Source: Deltaproteobacteria bacterium (GTDB lineage Bacteria; Myxococcota_C; UBA6777). Taken from it: a stretch of 64,000 bases of DNA. The stretch spans positions 62,001-126,000 of the forward strand of contig SBHC01000035.1 in assembly GCA_006226375.1 (NCBI GenBank). The letters run 5' to 3'. This document shows, in pieces, positions 57,132 to 64,000 of the stretch. Each line of letters begins with the position of its first letter. Position 1 is the first letter of the stretch. The notes below the pieces were generated by a model. It ran no database searches. It was not told the origin of the DNA and worked only from the letters and a program-made list of their open reading frames with translations. Made by a program: the position numbers and the translations under genes.

Positions 57132-58397
57132 CTAGGGTCGCCATCTTTGAGGGAGTAGAGCGATACACTGTTGCAATGAGAGTGAGACCTGCTTGCTCGT
57201 TCGTTCTTCGATGACAGACTTAAAGTGCATCCTTACTTGGCGGCTTTGCTGCTGACAAGATCGCCAACAGTGGGAGATCACTGCTTTGAAGTTGGCCTGA
57301 TTGCAAGGCAGTGAACAATTGGATGTCCACTCTTGTGTGGGGGAAGGAAGCGGTTGCACTGCCTTGCAGTCCCTTAAACGAAGCTGGCTCCAACGCTTCT
57401 GAATACAGGACCGGCACGTATGTTGATTCGAAGGATCTGCTGAAAAAAGCAACAGACCCGCCAACGCAGCGAACAGTAAGGTGAGCCCCACAACAAGAGC
57501 GGTCTTTCGAGAGGAACATGTGTGAGAGGAACTTTGCTTTTGAGGTGTAAGGAGGACACTTTCGCCAACGTCAATGTGCCCAACGTACAAACGAGGCTCT
57601 TGTTCCATTGTAAGCTTCTGTTGGGTTGTATAACGTTCGAGATTCTGCTTGATTTGGTTGTACAGAGTTCGGAGGCGCAATGGTTCTTGGGGAGTCCAGC
57701 CTTGCAGTGATTGCAGTAATGCGTGTGTAAACAGGCCATGAGGGCCTTGCTTTTCTGTCGTAACTTCCTGGGCCAATGCCCCAAAGCTTGCTGCCGTACA
57801 GACTGCCCATGTCTCACCCCGCAGTACAATGTCTTCTCGGTGGCGAGGAACGCTTGACGTTGTGATGGAGTGGGAAATATTACGACAGCTATCGAGCATC
57901 ACTATCAAGGTGTGATGTTGAAGTGGAGCAAGCCATGTTCGTAGCTCAGCCCAACTTAGGGTCTGATGATAGCTTCCTTGTTGAAATGAGCTATCACTCA
58001 TACATAGATGGTAAGAGCCATCAACGTAACAGCCATGTGTTGAAAGATAAAGAAATGCCGTCGTTTGTGGAGCATTCTTCAGTTCCCGGCACCAGGACTG
58101 CAAAGCCTTTACACATTGTTGACGTGTTGGATTGGTGAGAGGCTGAGTTTGCACCTGTGGATATTTTGCTGAATGACTTAGCTCTAAAAACAAACGGTAG
58201 GTGTCTCGAGGTGCTCCAGGTAAATTACTCAGGCCCTGACCAAAGGAGCTGACGCCGATGAGCAGACTAGAGAGAGGTGTTGCGCCTTGATGTGATGATG
58301 TGGGTGGTTGCAAAAACCGTTGAGGTGGTAAAGGGCTTTCAGTTGGAGAGGAGCCTTGCTCGGGGGATGGAGGTAAGATCTTGACAGGTAACATCAT
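57132..58397 (-). CDS. membrane-spanning caspase-like (C14) protease with Cys-rich outer domain
   Basis: 421 residues. The caspase p20-type fold (about 40-280) has the catalytic dyad His121 in YLSTHGCY and Cys171 in MLDSCRN, each preceded by a hydrophobic strand as in the family. One membrane span is at about 299-320 (TALVVGLTLLFAALAGLLLF). SSRK before the span argues for a cytoplasmic protease, leaving about 100 residues with eight cysteines outside, likely four disulfides. Inference: the outer part senses or binds the FGE lipoproteins or coiled-coil protein and controls the inner protease. It starts 2 bp after the upstream stop. Its substrates are unknown; the sigma-like protein is a candidate. 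Confidence 0.92.
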   Translation of the reverse strand: MMLPVKILPPSPEQGSSPTESPLPPQRFLQPPTSSHQGATPLSSLLIGVSSFGQGLSNLPGAPRDTYRLFLELSHSAKYPQVQTQPLTNPTRQQCVKALQSWCRELKNAPQTTAFLYLSTHGCYVDGSYHLCMSDSSFQQGSYHQTLSWAELRTWLAPLQHHTLIVMLDSCRNISHSITTSSVPRHREDIVLRGETWAVCTAASFGALAQEVTTEKQGPHGLFTHALLQSLQGWTPQEPLRLRTLYNQIKQNLERYTTQQKLTMEQEPRLYVGHIDVGESVLLTPQKQSSSHTCSSRKTALVVGLTLLFAALAGLLLFSADPSNQHTCRSCIQKRWSQLRLRDCKAVQPLPSPTQEWTSNCSLPCNQANFKAVISHCWRSCQQQSRQVRMHFKSVIEERTSKQVSLSLQQCIALLPQRWRP

Positions 58398-58399
58398 GG

Positions 58400-59275
58400 C
58401 TATGCAGGGCCTTCTTCTGTCACGTGCACCTGCATTAGAAACGGTGTGAGAACGTCACTGTGGGTCAGGAGGTAATGGGCTAGTCGGACCTTCATGCTGT
58501 CGTCCCAGGTCCATGATGTCCCTACTTGCTCCCACTGGGTTGGGGCGAGTGTTGAGAAGGGGACTTCACTAAACAAGAGTAGAAATTGCGTCTGGCCTAG
58601 AACATCAAACTGAGTTCGAAACAATTGAACGGTTCCAGGGCCCATAGGTTCAAGGTGTGTCGTATGTTGTGGGTAGAGCAACGCATGATTGATTTGTTCG
58701 TTGGACTCTTCAACCTGCAACACTGCAAGATATCCCTGTGTGGGAAGATAGGTGGTAAAGGCATAAACGTGATGTTGCTGCAATGTAAAAGAGCAACGAT
58801 CTTCTTGCATCGTGACAGGTACTTCAGAAAAAACAGCAACAGGAGAAAGAGTGCCTCGATATCGTACCGCTTGTTTGGGGTGGATGAGTTCTTGGAGGCT
58901 TTGTTCAAGAGAGAGCCTCTGTGACTCCCAACGTTCACGAATGGTTCCCAAACAGTGTCGCCATAGGACAAGGGCTGAAGGGGTGGTGGGCTGGGCTGCT
59001 TGAGCTTGTGAGGCTGTCTGCGTTTGTTGGCGTGCCCAGGCGTAGACGTCGGAGGGGAGGGGCTCATCCCGCTCTTCTTGTTGAAGAGACATCCATTCAT
59101 CCAACTTCAGAATGGCCTTCCACTGTTGCCACCGAGTCGAGTTCTCAAGAACTTCTTGCATGGTTTGGTATTGCTCAAAAGCTCGTTCCATGTCTTGAGT
59201 TTCATTGTGTTCTAAAGTTGCAAGTCGAACGAGCGGAAGCAATGCATCTGAGGTCTTGGATTGAGATTGGCTCAT
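58400..59275 (-). CDS. DUF4384-like protein between the sigma-like and caspase genes
   Basis: 291 residues with no signal peptide or span. The N-terminal half is helical and polar. From about 150 on, the pattern (FTTYLPTQGYLAVLQVEES, then HALLYPQ, then FLLLFSEVPFSTLAP) resembles DUF4384 domains, which in other bacteria accompany caspase-like proteases and signalling kinases (family knowledge, recalled). Its ATGA overlaps the upstream stop by 4 bp and the caspase follows after 2 bp. A role as adaptor or anti-sigma-like partner is possible, but the sequence shows no anti-sigma motif. Confidence 0.8.
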   Translation of the reverse strand: MSQSQSKTSDALLPLVRLATLEHNETQDMERAFEQYQTMQEVLENSTRWQQWKAILKLDEWMSLQQEERDEPLPSDVYAWARQQTQTASQAQAAQPTTPSALVLWRHCLGTIRERWESQRLSLEQSLQELIHPKQAVRYRGTLSPVAVFSEVPVTMQEDRCSFTLQQHHVYAFTTYLPTQGYLAVLQVEESNEQINHALLYPQHTTHLEPMGPGTVQLFRTQFDVLGQTQFLLLFSEVPFSTLAPTQWEQVGTSWTWDDSMKVRLAHYLLTHSDVLTPFLMQVHVTEEGPA

Positions 59276-60537
59276 CCTTGTTTTGACTCCTGTGAGCTTG
59301 TCTCTCCAGAGAGTGTTTTGTTGGCCATGGAAGGCAGGGCTCCCTCATCTTTCTGCTGGCGTGCATGTTTGAGCCAGAAAAACACCAGATCCCGCAGTAA
59401 CACTGAGTCTGGGTGGAGGGCGTCGTGAACCAATAACTTTTCTGTAGCCCGACTCCACGTTTGGGAGAGGGCATTCCAAAGAGATGGTTGATCAGGCGCT
59501 TGCTTTTCTTTTTCTGCGAGCATGACAGAGAGTCGATAGAGGTAGAGCCAAAAGTCTTGTGCTGTTGCTTGTTCCTGTGGCGGAGTGAGTACTTGACGGA
59601 GACTTTGTGAGAGAGAGCTTTGTTGGCTTGTTTGTGTCAACTCTTTCCACCGACAGGGGTGCTCCTCTTGCTGGCGTGAGTAGACTTTGAACAACAAACG
59701 TGTCCGACGTATTAGCGTGTTCCAGCGACCTCGTACGGAGCCTCTTGTTACGTTGAGCTGCTCCGCAATTTCTTTTTCTGTGTGGCCTGCTTCCATGCCC
59801 ATAAGGATCTGTTCATCGACAAGATCTCTCGTAACTGCAAGAACAAGAGTATGCAATAGCTCGATGGATTCATTGCGCAGAATATAGTGGTCTGGAGTGA
59901 GTGGATTGTGGTTGTCGAGTTGGGAGTCTTGCTCGTGTGAAGATGTCTCGTCGATGGAGTCGGTGTTTTGCCAAGCGCGATCATCATCGCGTACCAATTG
60001 ACGGGCTATATTGAGACTTCGCCGGTACCAAAGAACTAAGGCGAGGGGTTCTAGTTCCATGTCTTCGGGGATTTGTTGTTCTTGTGACCAACCTTCTGCG
60101 AGCTCAATGGCCTCACAGGTTTGTTTTATCTTGTCAGTCACTGGGTGGGATTGTGCCAAGTATTCACGAGCGAGAAGGAACAGGACGCCTTGATGTGTCG
60201 CACGCTCTCTCCAATGAGGCTCATCTGTCGGGAAATTGCGCCAATGGACGCGAGCGCGCCCTTCGGCCAAGAACGATTCTTCAAATGCTCGGAACACAAT
60301 CCAATGAAAGAGTGCTTCACGGTCATGTTCGCGACGAGGGGTTGTCATATGGTTGTGATAGGTGGCAAAGCGATGGAGAATCGTTTGTATATGACGATGA
60401 AATCGGCCACCCGCGCTACTTTTTTTGAGCTGCTCCAGGAGACTTGACCAGTATGCTTCCCATAGCTGTTGAGCTTTTTCCTCTGGATGTTCTACCCACT
60501 CTTGCAACCAAAGATGGTTGGCATTTTGATATGACAT
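59272..60537 (-). CDS. regulator with sigma-70 region-4-like HTH, first gene of the caspase/FGE operon
   Basis: 421 residues with GGGGA just before the ATG. The HTH at about 243-277 (AGHTEKEIAEQLNVTRGSVR) followed by RWNTLIRRTRLLF matches sigma-70 region 4 / ECF-type helices. The first 200 residues do not show a clear region 2, so it may be a diverged sigma factor or another HTH regulator. A C-terminal extension of about 140 residues is unassigned. It heads an operon whose six genes are spaced by -4 to +6 bp. It may read the GCCTGATCCA-N13-WTGCC elements found downstream; no copy lies before its own start. Confidence 0.8.
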   Translation of the reverse strand: MSYQNANHLWLQEWVEHPEEKAQQLWEAYWSSLLEQLKKSSAGGRFHRHIQTILHRFATYHNHMTTPRREHDREALFHWIVFRAFEESFLAEGRARVHWRNFPTDEPHWRERATHQGVLFLLAREYLAQSHPVTDKIKQTCEAIELAEGWSQEQQIPEDMELEPLALVLWYRRSLNIARQLVRDDDRAWQNTDSIDETSSHEQDSQLDNHNPLTPDHYILRNESIELLHTLVLAVTRDLVDEQILMGMEAGHTEKEIAEQLNVTRGSVRGRWNTLIRRTRLLFKVYSRQQEEHPCRWKELTQTSQQSSLSQSLRQVLTPPQEQATAQDFWLYLYRLSVMLAEKEKQAPDQPSLWNALSQTWSRATEKLLVHDALHPDSVLLRDLVFFWLKHARQQKDEGALPSMANKTLSGETSSQESKQG

Positions 60538-60622
60538 CGTTTCCCCTAAAAATCAGAAATATCCAGACGCCTTATGTCGTAAAGGTTGAGCAAGAAACAA
60601 TCTTGTGTGGAAAAGCTCAAAG

Positions 60623-60652
60623 AATATACCAGATCGAGCAGGAGGCCGGCAA
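60623..60652 (-). promoter_or_regulatory. candidate sigma-70 promoter of the six-gene operon
   Basis: On the minus strand TTGCCG (60652-60647), 18 nt, TATATT (60628-60623), about 85 bp upstream of the first start. The -10 matches the consensus at 5 of 6 positions; the -35 is weak. The rest of the 245-bp gap (60538-60782) holds nothing I recognise. Confidence 0.35.
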
Positions 60653-60782
60653 GTCATGATTCTGTAGTGTCGGTTTGCTTCAATAAGAATGGAGGAAGGA
60701 AGTCGACCTTGAAAGTTGGGTGTTTTGTGCTCTGAAGTTCTGTAGGTACACAGAGGTTCTTGATGGGCAGAAGTCATGGTGT

Positions 60783-61019
60783 TTAGCGCTTGTGGAAGAC
60801 CTTGCCCTGAATGATCTTGTGGGCGGGTTTGCCTCGGATGAGGGCTTCGCGGGCAAACTCTTGGCCACAACCTGGGCAGGTTAAGGGTTCTTCTGTGAAG
60901 TCCTTGAGGATGCGCTCTCGGAAGCATTTGACCAGATGGCCGTTGCCGCGTTTTTGGTAGTGGTAGAGGAGTGTTTTGCAGGTGGAACAGTAGATCTTAA
61001 CGGTTTTGGCGCGGCCCAT
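60783..61019 (-). CDS. small zinc-ribbon protein, conserved hypothetical
   Basis: 78 residues. Two Cys pairs, YCSTCK (11 and 14) and CPGCG (49 and 52), plus Cys32 in LVKCFRERI, make a likely zinc site. The segment FAREALIRGKPAHKIIQGKV is well conserved in a small family of unknown function that I recall from many bacteria. Probably cytoplasmic. It follows the acyltransferase gene by 14 bp, so the two are likely co-transcribed. Confidence 0.85.
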   Translation of the reverse strand: MGRAKTVKIYCSTCKTLLYHYQKRGNGHLVKCFRERILKDFTEEPLTCPGCGQEFAREALIRGKPAHKIIQGKVFHKR

Positions 61020-61033
61020 GTTGCTCGATGCTC

Positions 61034-62524
61034 TTAGTCTTTGAAGGGGCTACGAGGGGTCCATTCTGTGGGAGGGACAAGGTTAAGGAGGGGGGAAACA
61101 AACAGATTGAAAAAGCAGCTAGGATGACGGATGTGGGTGATTCGGTAAGCGGCTTCTGCGCCCAGCGTACTCTTGATCTCCCAGGCCGTTCGGCCCATAT
61201 GAACGTTGGTTGCGCCTCGATCGATTGCGTCCTCCACAAAGTCATACAGCATGTTGAGGTACACTTTGTGGGAGTGGTTGTACTCGTAATCGATGCCGAC
61301 CAGGTACGCTTCAAAGGTGCGGTGTTCTGCCTTGCTCTCCAAGCTACGATCGAGCTGCGCGTCTGGAGTTTTGAAGAAGCCTGCAGAGAAGCCAACAATC
61401 TTGTCGTCCAGGGTGTAGGCGTGGAAGAGGAAGTCCTCGTCCAGGGCGCGCTTGAGCTCCACAAAGGATGCAATCTTAACTTCGGTAAGGCGGAACGGGG
61501 CGTTGGCACAAACGTTGTCTAGGAGTTCTTGAAGTCGGGCTGTGTTTGCCTCGATCTCATGAGCCTCCAATGACTTGCGCTCCAGAGTCTTGCCTTTCTT
61601 GCGAGCTGATTTGTAGCGCTGCCGGTACTTGGATGACATCTCTTGAAGGTAGTCATCCATGGTGTGCCAGTGCTCGCGGAGTTCGAGGACCATGGTTGGA
61701 TCGACATGGAGCGGGTGGTAACCTTCTTGGGCAAGAGGCTTGGCTTCTTCCGTTTGCTCAGGGGTCAGGTCCTTAATGGCGACGAAGGTCAACGGTGCGG
61801 TTTGACTCTCTTGTTTTTGCAAGGTCTTGGTGATGTGCTGCAACGCCTGGAACATCTCTAAATCTGTCAGGGCATCCGTGTGCGCTGTCCCACAGGATTC
61901 GCTGACAAGTACGTTCCCACACAACAACAAGCGAATGGCAGGGCGACCGTCTTGGGTTGTGTGCAGACTGCCGGTCCAGCGCAGAGCCTTCTCCACGCGG
62001 TTTGTGTCCACAGACTCACCCAACTCATCGAGGGGTGTTTCAATCAATTGGAAGGTGGCAATGCCAGCAGGCTGCTCGTCACGGTACAACATGGCATAAC
62101 GTGCCTGGGTATGCGTTGTTGGAGATTTCTCCATGGCTTGCAGATAGGCAGGTTGAAGGAACAACTGGTTTGATGGCGCAACTTCGTTCCAATCTTGGGT
62201 TGGGACCTGCTCCCATGCATCAAACAGAAGGAAGTGGTCTCTTGGATCGACAGAGGGATGACGCTCTGTTTGAGGAGCAGTTTGTTTCGACACTCCAGTG
62301 TGTACTGGATACACCGCTCCTTCAGTGCCATGCCATACCAAGGGCTCAGGAGCCTGCAACCTCAGGTGAGTGAGTGAGTGAAGGACACGGCGCAGTGGCA
62401 GTCGCCAAAGCACGACCGAAAGCAGGCCAATGACAAACAGATGCGCGAGGCATGCTGTGATCCAACAACCTGATATCGGACAGAGCCCTGAGGCCAGGAT
62501 GAAGTCCAATGTGTTTGTGTCCAT
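61034..62524 (-). CDS. FemAB/GNAT-like acyltransferase with N-terminal membrane anchor
   Basis: 496 residues. I take the second nearby ATG (MDTNTLDFILASG), with AGGA 8 nt upstream. A membrane span lies at about 22-45 (LAHLFVIGLLSVVLW). The C-terminal 200 residues look like a GNAT/FemAB-like fold: SSKYRQRYKSARKKGKTLER, then a strand-helix region FEAYLVGIDYEYNHSHKVYL and GATNVHMGRTAWEIKSTLGA. Such proteins transfer acyl or aminoacyl groups; the substrate cannot be read from sequence. It is 135 bp downstream of the LysE-type gene. Confidence 0.8.
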   Translation of the reverse strand: MDTNTLDFILASGLCPISGCWITACLAHLFVIGLLSVVLWRLPLRRVLHSLTHLRLQAPEPLVWHGTEGAVYPVHTGVSKQTAPQTERHPSVDPRDHFLLFDAWEQVPTQDWNEVAPSNQLFLQPAYLQAMEKSPTTHTQARYAMLYRDEQPAGIATFQLIETPLDELGESVDTNRVEKALRWTGSLHTTQDGRPAIRLLLCGNVLVSESCGTAHTDALTDLEMFQALQHITKTLQKQESQTAPLTFVAIKDLTPEQTEEAKPLAQEGYHPLHVDPTMVLELREHWHTMDDYLQEMSSKYRQRYKSARKKGKTLERKSLEAHEIEANTARLQELLDNVCANAPFRLTEVKIASFVELKRALDEDFLFHAYTLDDKIVGFSAGFFKTPDAQLDRSLESKAEHRTFEAYLVGIDYEYNHSHKVYLNMLYDFVEDAIDRGATNVHMGRTAWEIKSTLGAEAAYRITHIRHPSCFFNLFVSPLLNLVPPTEWTPRSPFKD

Positions 62525-62659
62525 ACTCATGTTCCTACTGTTCTTCCGTTTTTCCTACGCGGCGAAACAAGATGTGCGCCCCATTCTATTCCAAAAAACT
62601 GATTTTGTCATGCGATGTTCCAACATTGTCGTTGGAATGCTTTGCTTGTTACAGACCTT

Positions 62660-63268
62660 CTACAAGACTCTCCAGAGCAGGTAGCCACCACCCAGAACCA
62701 GAAGAAAGCCCATACCGCGGTTCAGCCAAAGCAGAGCCGACGATTGCAGGTAGTGTTTCATCCGGGCGGCAAAGAGTGCCTTCAGCGTGTCAGTCACATA
62801 GATAGTGGTGATCGCACCGCCAAACATCAAGGAAACCACCCAAGGGTTGAGGCCATGGCGATTGGAGACCACTCCCAGCGCTCCAATCCAATACGCAAAA
62901 ACAAACGGGTTCACGAAGTTGACGAGGAACCCTTGAACAAACAGGCCCACAAAGTCTCGGCTGGTAATGGTTTTTACCTCAGCCTGTGGCTTGGGCTTGG
63001 ACAACATACTTGCCACGCCAAAGCCGGCCAGGATGATCGCTCCTGCAATGCCCATGATGCGTTGATTGGTGGGGCTGGTCATGAATTGAGCCACCCCGAC
63101 ATAGCAAAGCGCAACGCAAACCACGTCGCTGAATGCAATCCCACTGGCGACAGCAAAACCTGCTCGGAATCCGTGCTTGATGCTGGCTTGTAGCAATGTT
63201 AAGAGCACGGGGCCCATAAAGAAAATGGCTGGAGCGCCGATCAAAAGGCCTTCCAAAAACAGAGTCAT
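62660..63268 (-). CDS. LysE/RhtB-family amino-acid exporter-like membrane protein
   Basis: 202 residues, near the usual 200-210 of the family. About six spans are visible. The N-terminal GPVLLTLLQASIKHGFRAGF and GIAFSD segments are the family hallmark, and the FVNPFVFAYWIG segment fits the NPxxxxF region. It probably exports amino acids or similar small molecules across the inner membrane; specificity is unknown. The ribosome site is weak. It follows the HtpX-like gene by 59 bp. Confidence 0.88.
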   Translation of the reverse strand: MTLFLEGLLIGAPAIFFMGPVLLTLLQASIKHGFRAGFAVASGIAFSDVVCVALCYVGVAQFMTSPTNQRIMGIAGAIILAGFGVASMLSKPKPQAEVKTITSRDFVGLFVQGFLVNFVNPFVFAYWIGALGVVSNRHGLNPWVVSLMFGGAITTIYVTDTLKALFAARMKHYLQSSALLWLNRGMGFLLVLGGGYLLWRVL

Positions 63269-63327
63269 GCCAGTCGTCCACAGTCACAGGGTTGGTCTAC
63301 TACAAGAACACGTCGCAGGGATTGTAC

Positions 63328-64000
63328 CTAGAAATAAAAGACTCGTCGAATCGTACGTTGTTGTGGAGCAGACCATGGGTCAAAGTCTATGACTGGACCT
63401 TGCTGCATGTGAGGCTGCATCCTTTGGGGACGTCGAGGGTAGCGGTTACGGAGTTCAAGCAATCGTTCGATGCGTTCCTCCGACGCAGGGTGTGTGTGGA
63501 ACAACGACGTTGTTTTGGAGCGGCTGAGCGGCCAGAGCAGTTGCCAGAAGCTGAACTGAGACTGCTCAATCCGCTGCAAAGCGCTGGCCAGAGCCGCGGG
63601 ATCTTCGGTCAACTGTGCTGCTTCTCGATCGGCTTCGAACTCTCGTACCCGCGAGAGAGCCAGGCCAAGCAAGCGACTTGCGATGGGGGCTACTACCAAG
63701 AGCAACAACAGCAACCAAGGGATTGGCTTTTGTCCCAACAGCAGGAGCGGAAACTGCAGGAACAAGAGAAGCTTGCCCAGGGTCGAGATCATTGAGGTGA
63801 TGCGACTCATGCTATCGGCTAGGTTCATAAGCTTGAGGTCGCGGTTCTTAATGTGGGCGATCTCATGAGCCAGTACACCTCGGAGTTCTCGTTGGGATAG
63901 CATTTGGAGCAAGCCCTCAGAGATGGCAATGTAGGGGCGCTGGATGTCACCCAATGTGACGGCGTTGGGTGCGTGGCTGGGGATGTAATACAGCTCCGGT
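63328..64000 (-). CDS. HtpX-like M48 zinc metalloprotease, N-terminus outside the window
   Basis: About 224 C-terminal residues are present and the frame runs off the right edge. The reading begins PELYYIPSHAPNAVTLGD, a typical HtpX segment, followed by the zinc motif HEIAH and, after two hydrophobic spans, the Glu of REFEADREAA. Near the C-terminus SLFHTHPASEERIERL matches the conserved FxTHPxxxxRI element. It is an inner-membrane protease that degrades misfolded membrane proteins (family knowledge). It is the second M48 protease in the window and unrelated in layout to the one at 1783. Confidence 0.92.
   Translation of the reverse strand, partial: PELYYIPSHAPNAVTLGDIQRPYIAISEGLLQMLSQRELRGVLAHEIAHIKNRDLKLMNLADSMSRITSMISTLGKLLLFLQFPLLLLGQKPIPWLLLLLLVVAPIASRLLGLALSRVREFEADREAAQLTEDPAALASALQRIEQSQFSFWQLLWPLSRSKTTSLFHTHPASEERIERLLELRNRYPRRPQRMQPHMQQGPVIDFDPWSAPQQRTIRRVFYF

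Noticed and set aside
59487-59500. TTGATCAGGCG inside the sigma-like gene, similar to the bipartite element
   Set aside because: It is inside coding sequence, has a mismatch in the 10-mer and is not followed by the second box at 13 nt.
1-64000. CRISPR array, tRNA, rRNA, IS element or phage genes
   Set aside because: I saw no regularly spaced identical repeats, cloverleaf-like sequences, transposases or phage structural genes. The repeats found are protein-module repeats or the short cluster at 8.1 kb.

Overview
The window looks like a chromosomal piece of a Myxococcota (delta-proteobacterial) genome. Two large secreted proteins end in the GCGC (or single-Cys)-hydrophobic-Arg cluster tail typical of MYXO-CTERM sorting signals. 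Many predicted lipoproteins carry long arrays of Cys-rich modules (CxxDxDC..G..C and DxxHCGxCG types). There are also giant CARDB/VWA/FG-GAP surface proteins and proline- or GPEP-rich linkers, all common in that group. Base composition is moderate and fairly even, apart from an AT-rich patch near 32.3-32.75 kb. I found no rRNA, tRNA, IS element or CRISPR.

Layout. 0-8 kb: a proline-rich winged-helix-like protein (-), a large multi-pass M48 metallopeptidase (+), a secreted trypsin-like protease with a long Cys-rich stalk (+) and a NUDT19-type Nudix hydrolase (+). 8-22 kb (-): a transglutaminase-like lipoprotein, a small membrane protein and a roughly 3,370-residue MYXO-CTERM surface protein. 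22-28 kb: a CBS-DUF294 nucleotidyltransferase-like protein (-), then a SNF2 helicase and a SWIM-zinc-finger protein with a histone-H1-like tail and HTH (+). 28-60.5 kb is one unbroken run of minus-strand genes and is the most interesting part. 60.8-64 kb: a zinc-ribbon protein, a FemAB/GNAT-like acyltransferase, a LysE-type exporter and the 3' part of an HtpX-like M48 protease (all -).

The 28-60.5 kb block reads as three linked units. Unit 1 (60537 to 50226) is a six-gene operon with 4-bp overlaps or gaps of 2-6 bp: a protein with a sigma-70 region-4-like HTH, a DUF4384-like protein, a caspase-like protease with one membrane span and an 8-cysteine outer domain, a coiled-coil membrane protein, and two tandem lipoproteins that each carry two FGE-sulfatase domains lacking the catalytic cysteines. 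Unit 2 (48441 to 32337) encodes a Cys-rich lipoprotein, a small lipoprotein, a 2,089-residue lipoprotein whose helical C-terminal half and last 40 residues resemble Tc-toxin A subunits, and a SpvB/TcdB-mid/RHS protein that is a TcB-TcC fusion in layout. Unit 3 (32162 to 28316) is a tandem family of four type II membrane proteins with a shared N-terminal module and swapped C-terminal domains.

A bipartite element, GCCTGATCCA-N13-[AT]TGCC, occurs four times with identical spacing. It lies upstream of unit 2 (twice) and of the first and last members of unit 3. I propose it is a promoter or operator of a dedicated regulon, perhaps read by the sigma-like protein of unit 1. Inference: a surface-sensing caspase/FGE signalling operon controls or accompanies a lipid-anchored Tc-like complex and a variable surface-protein family.
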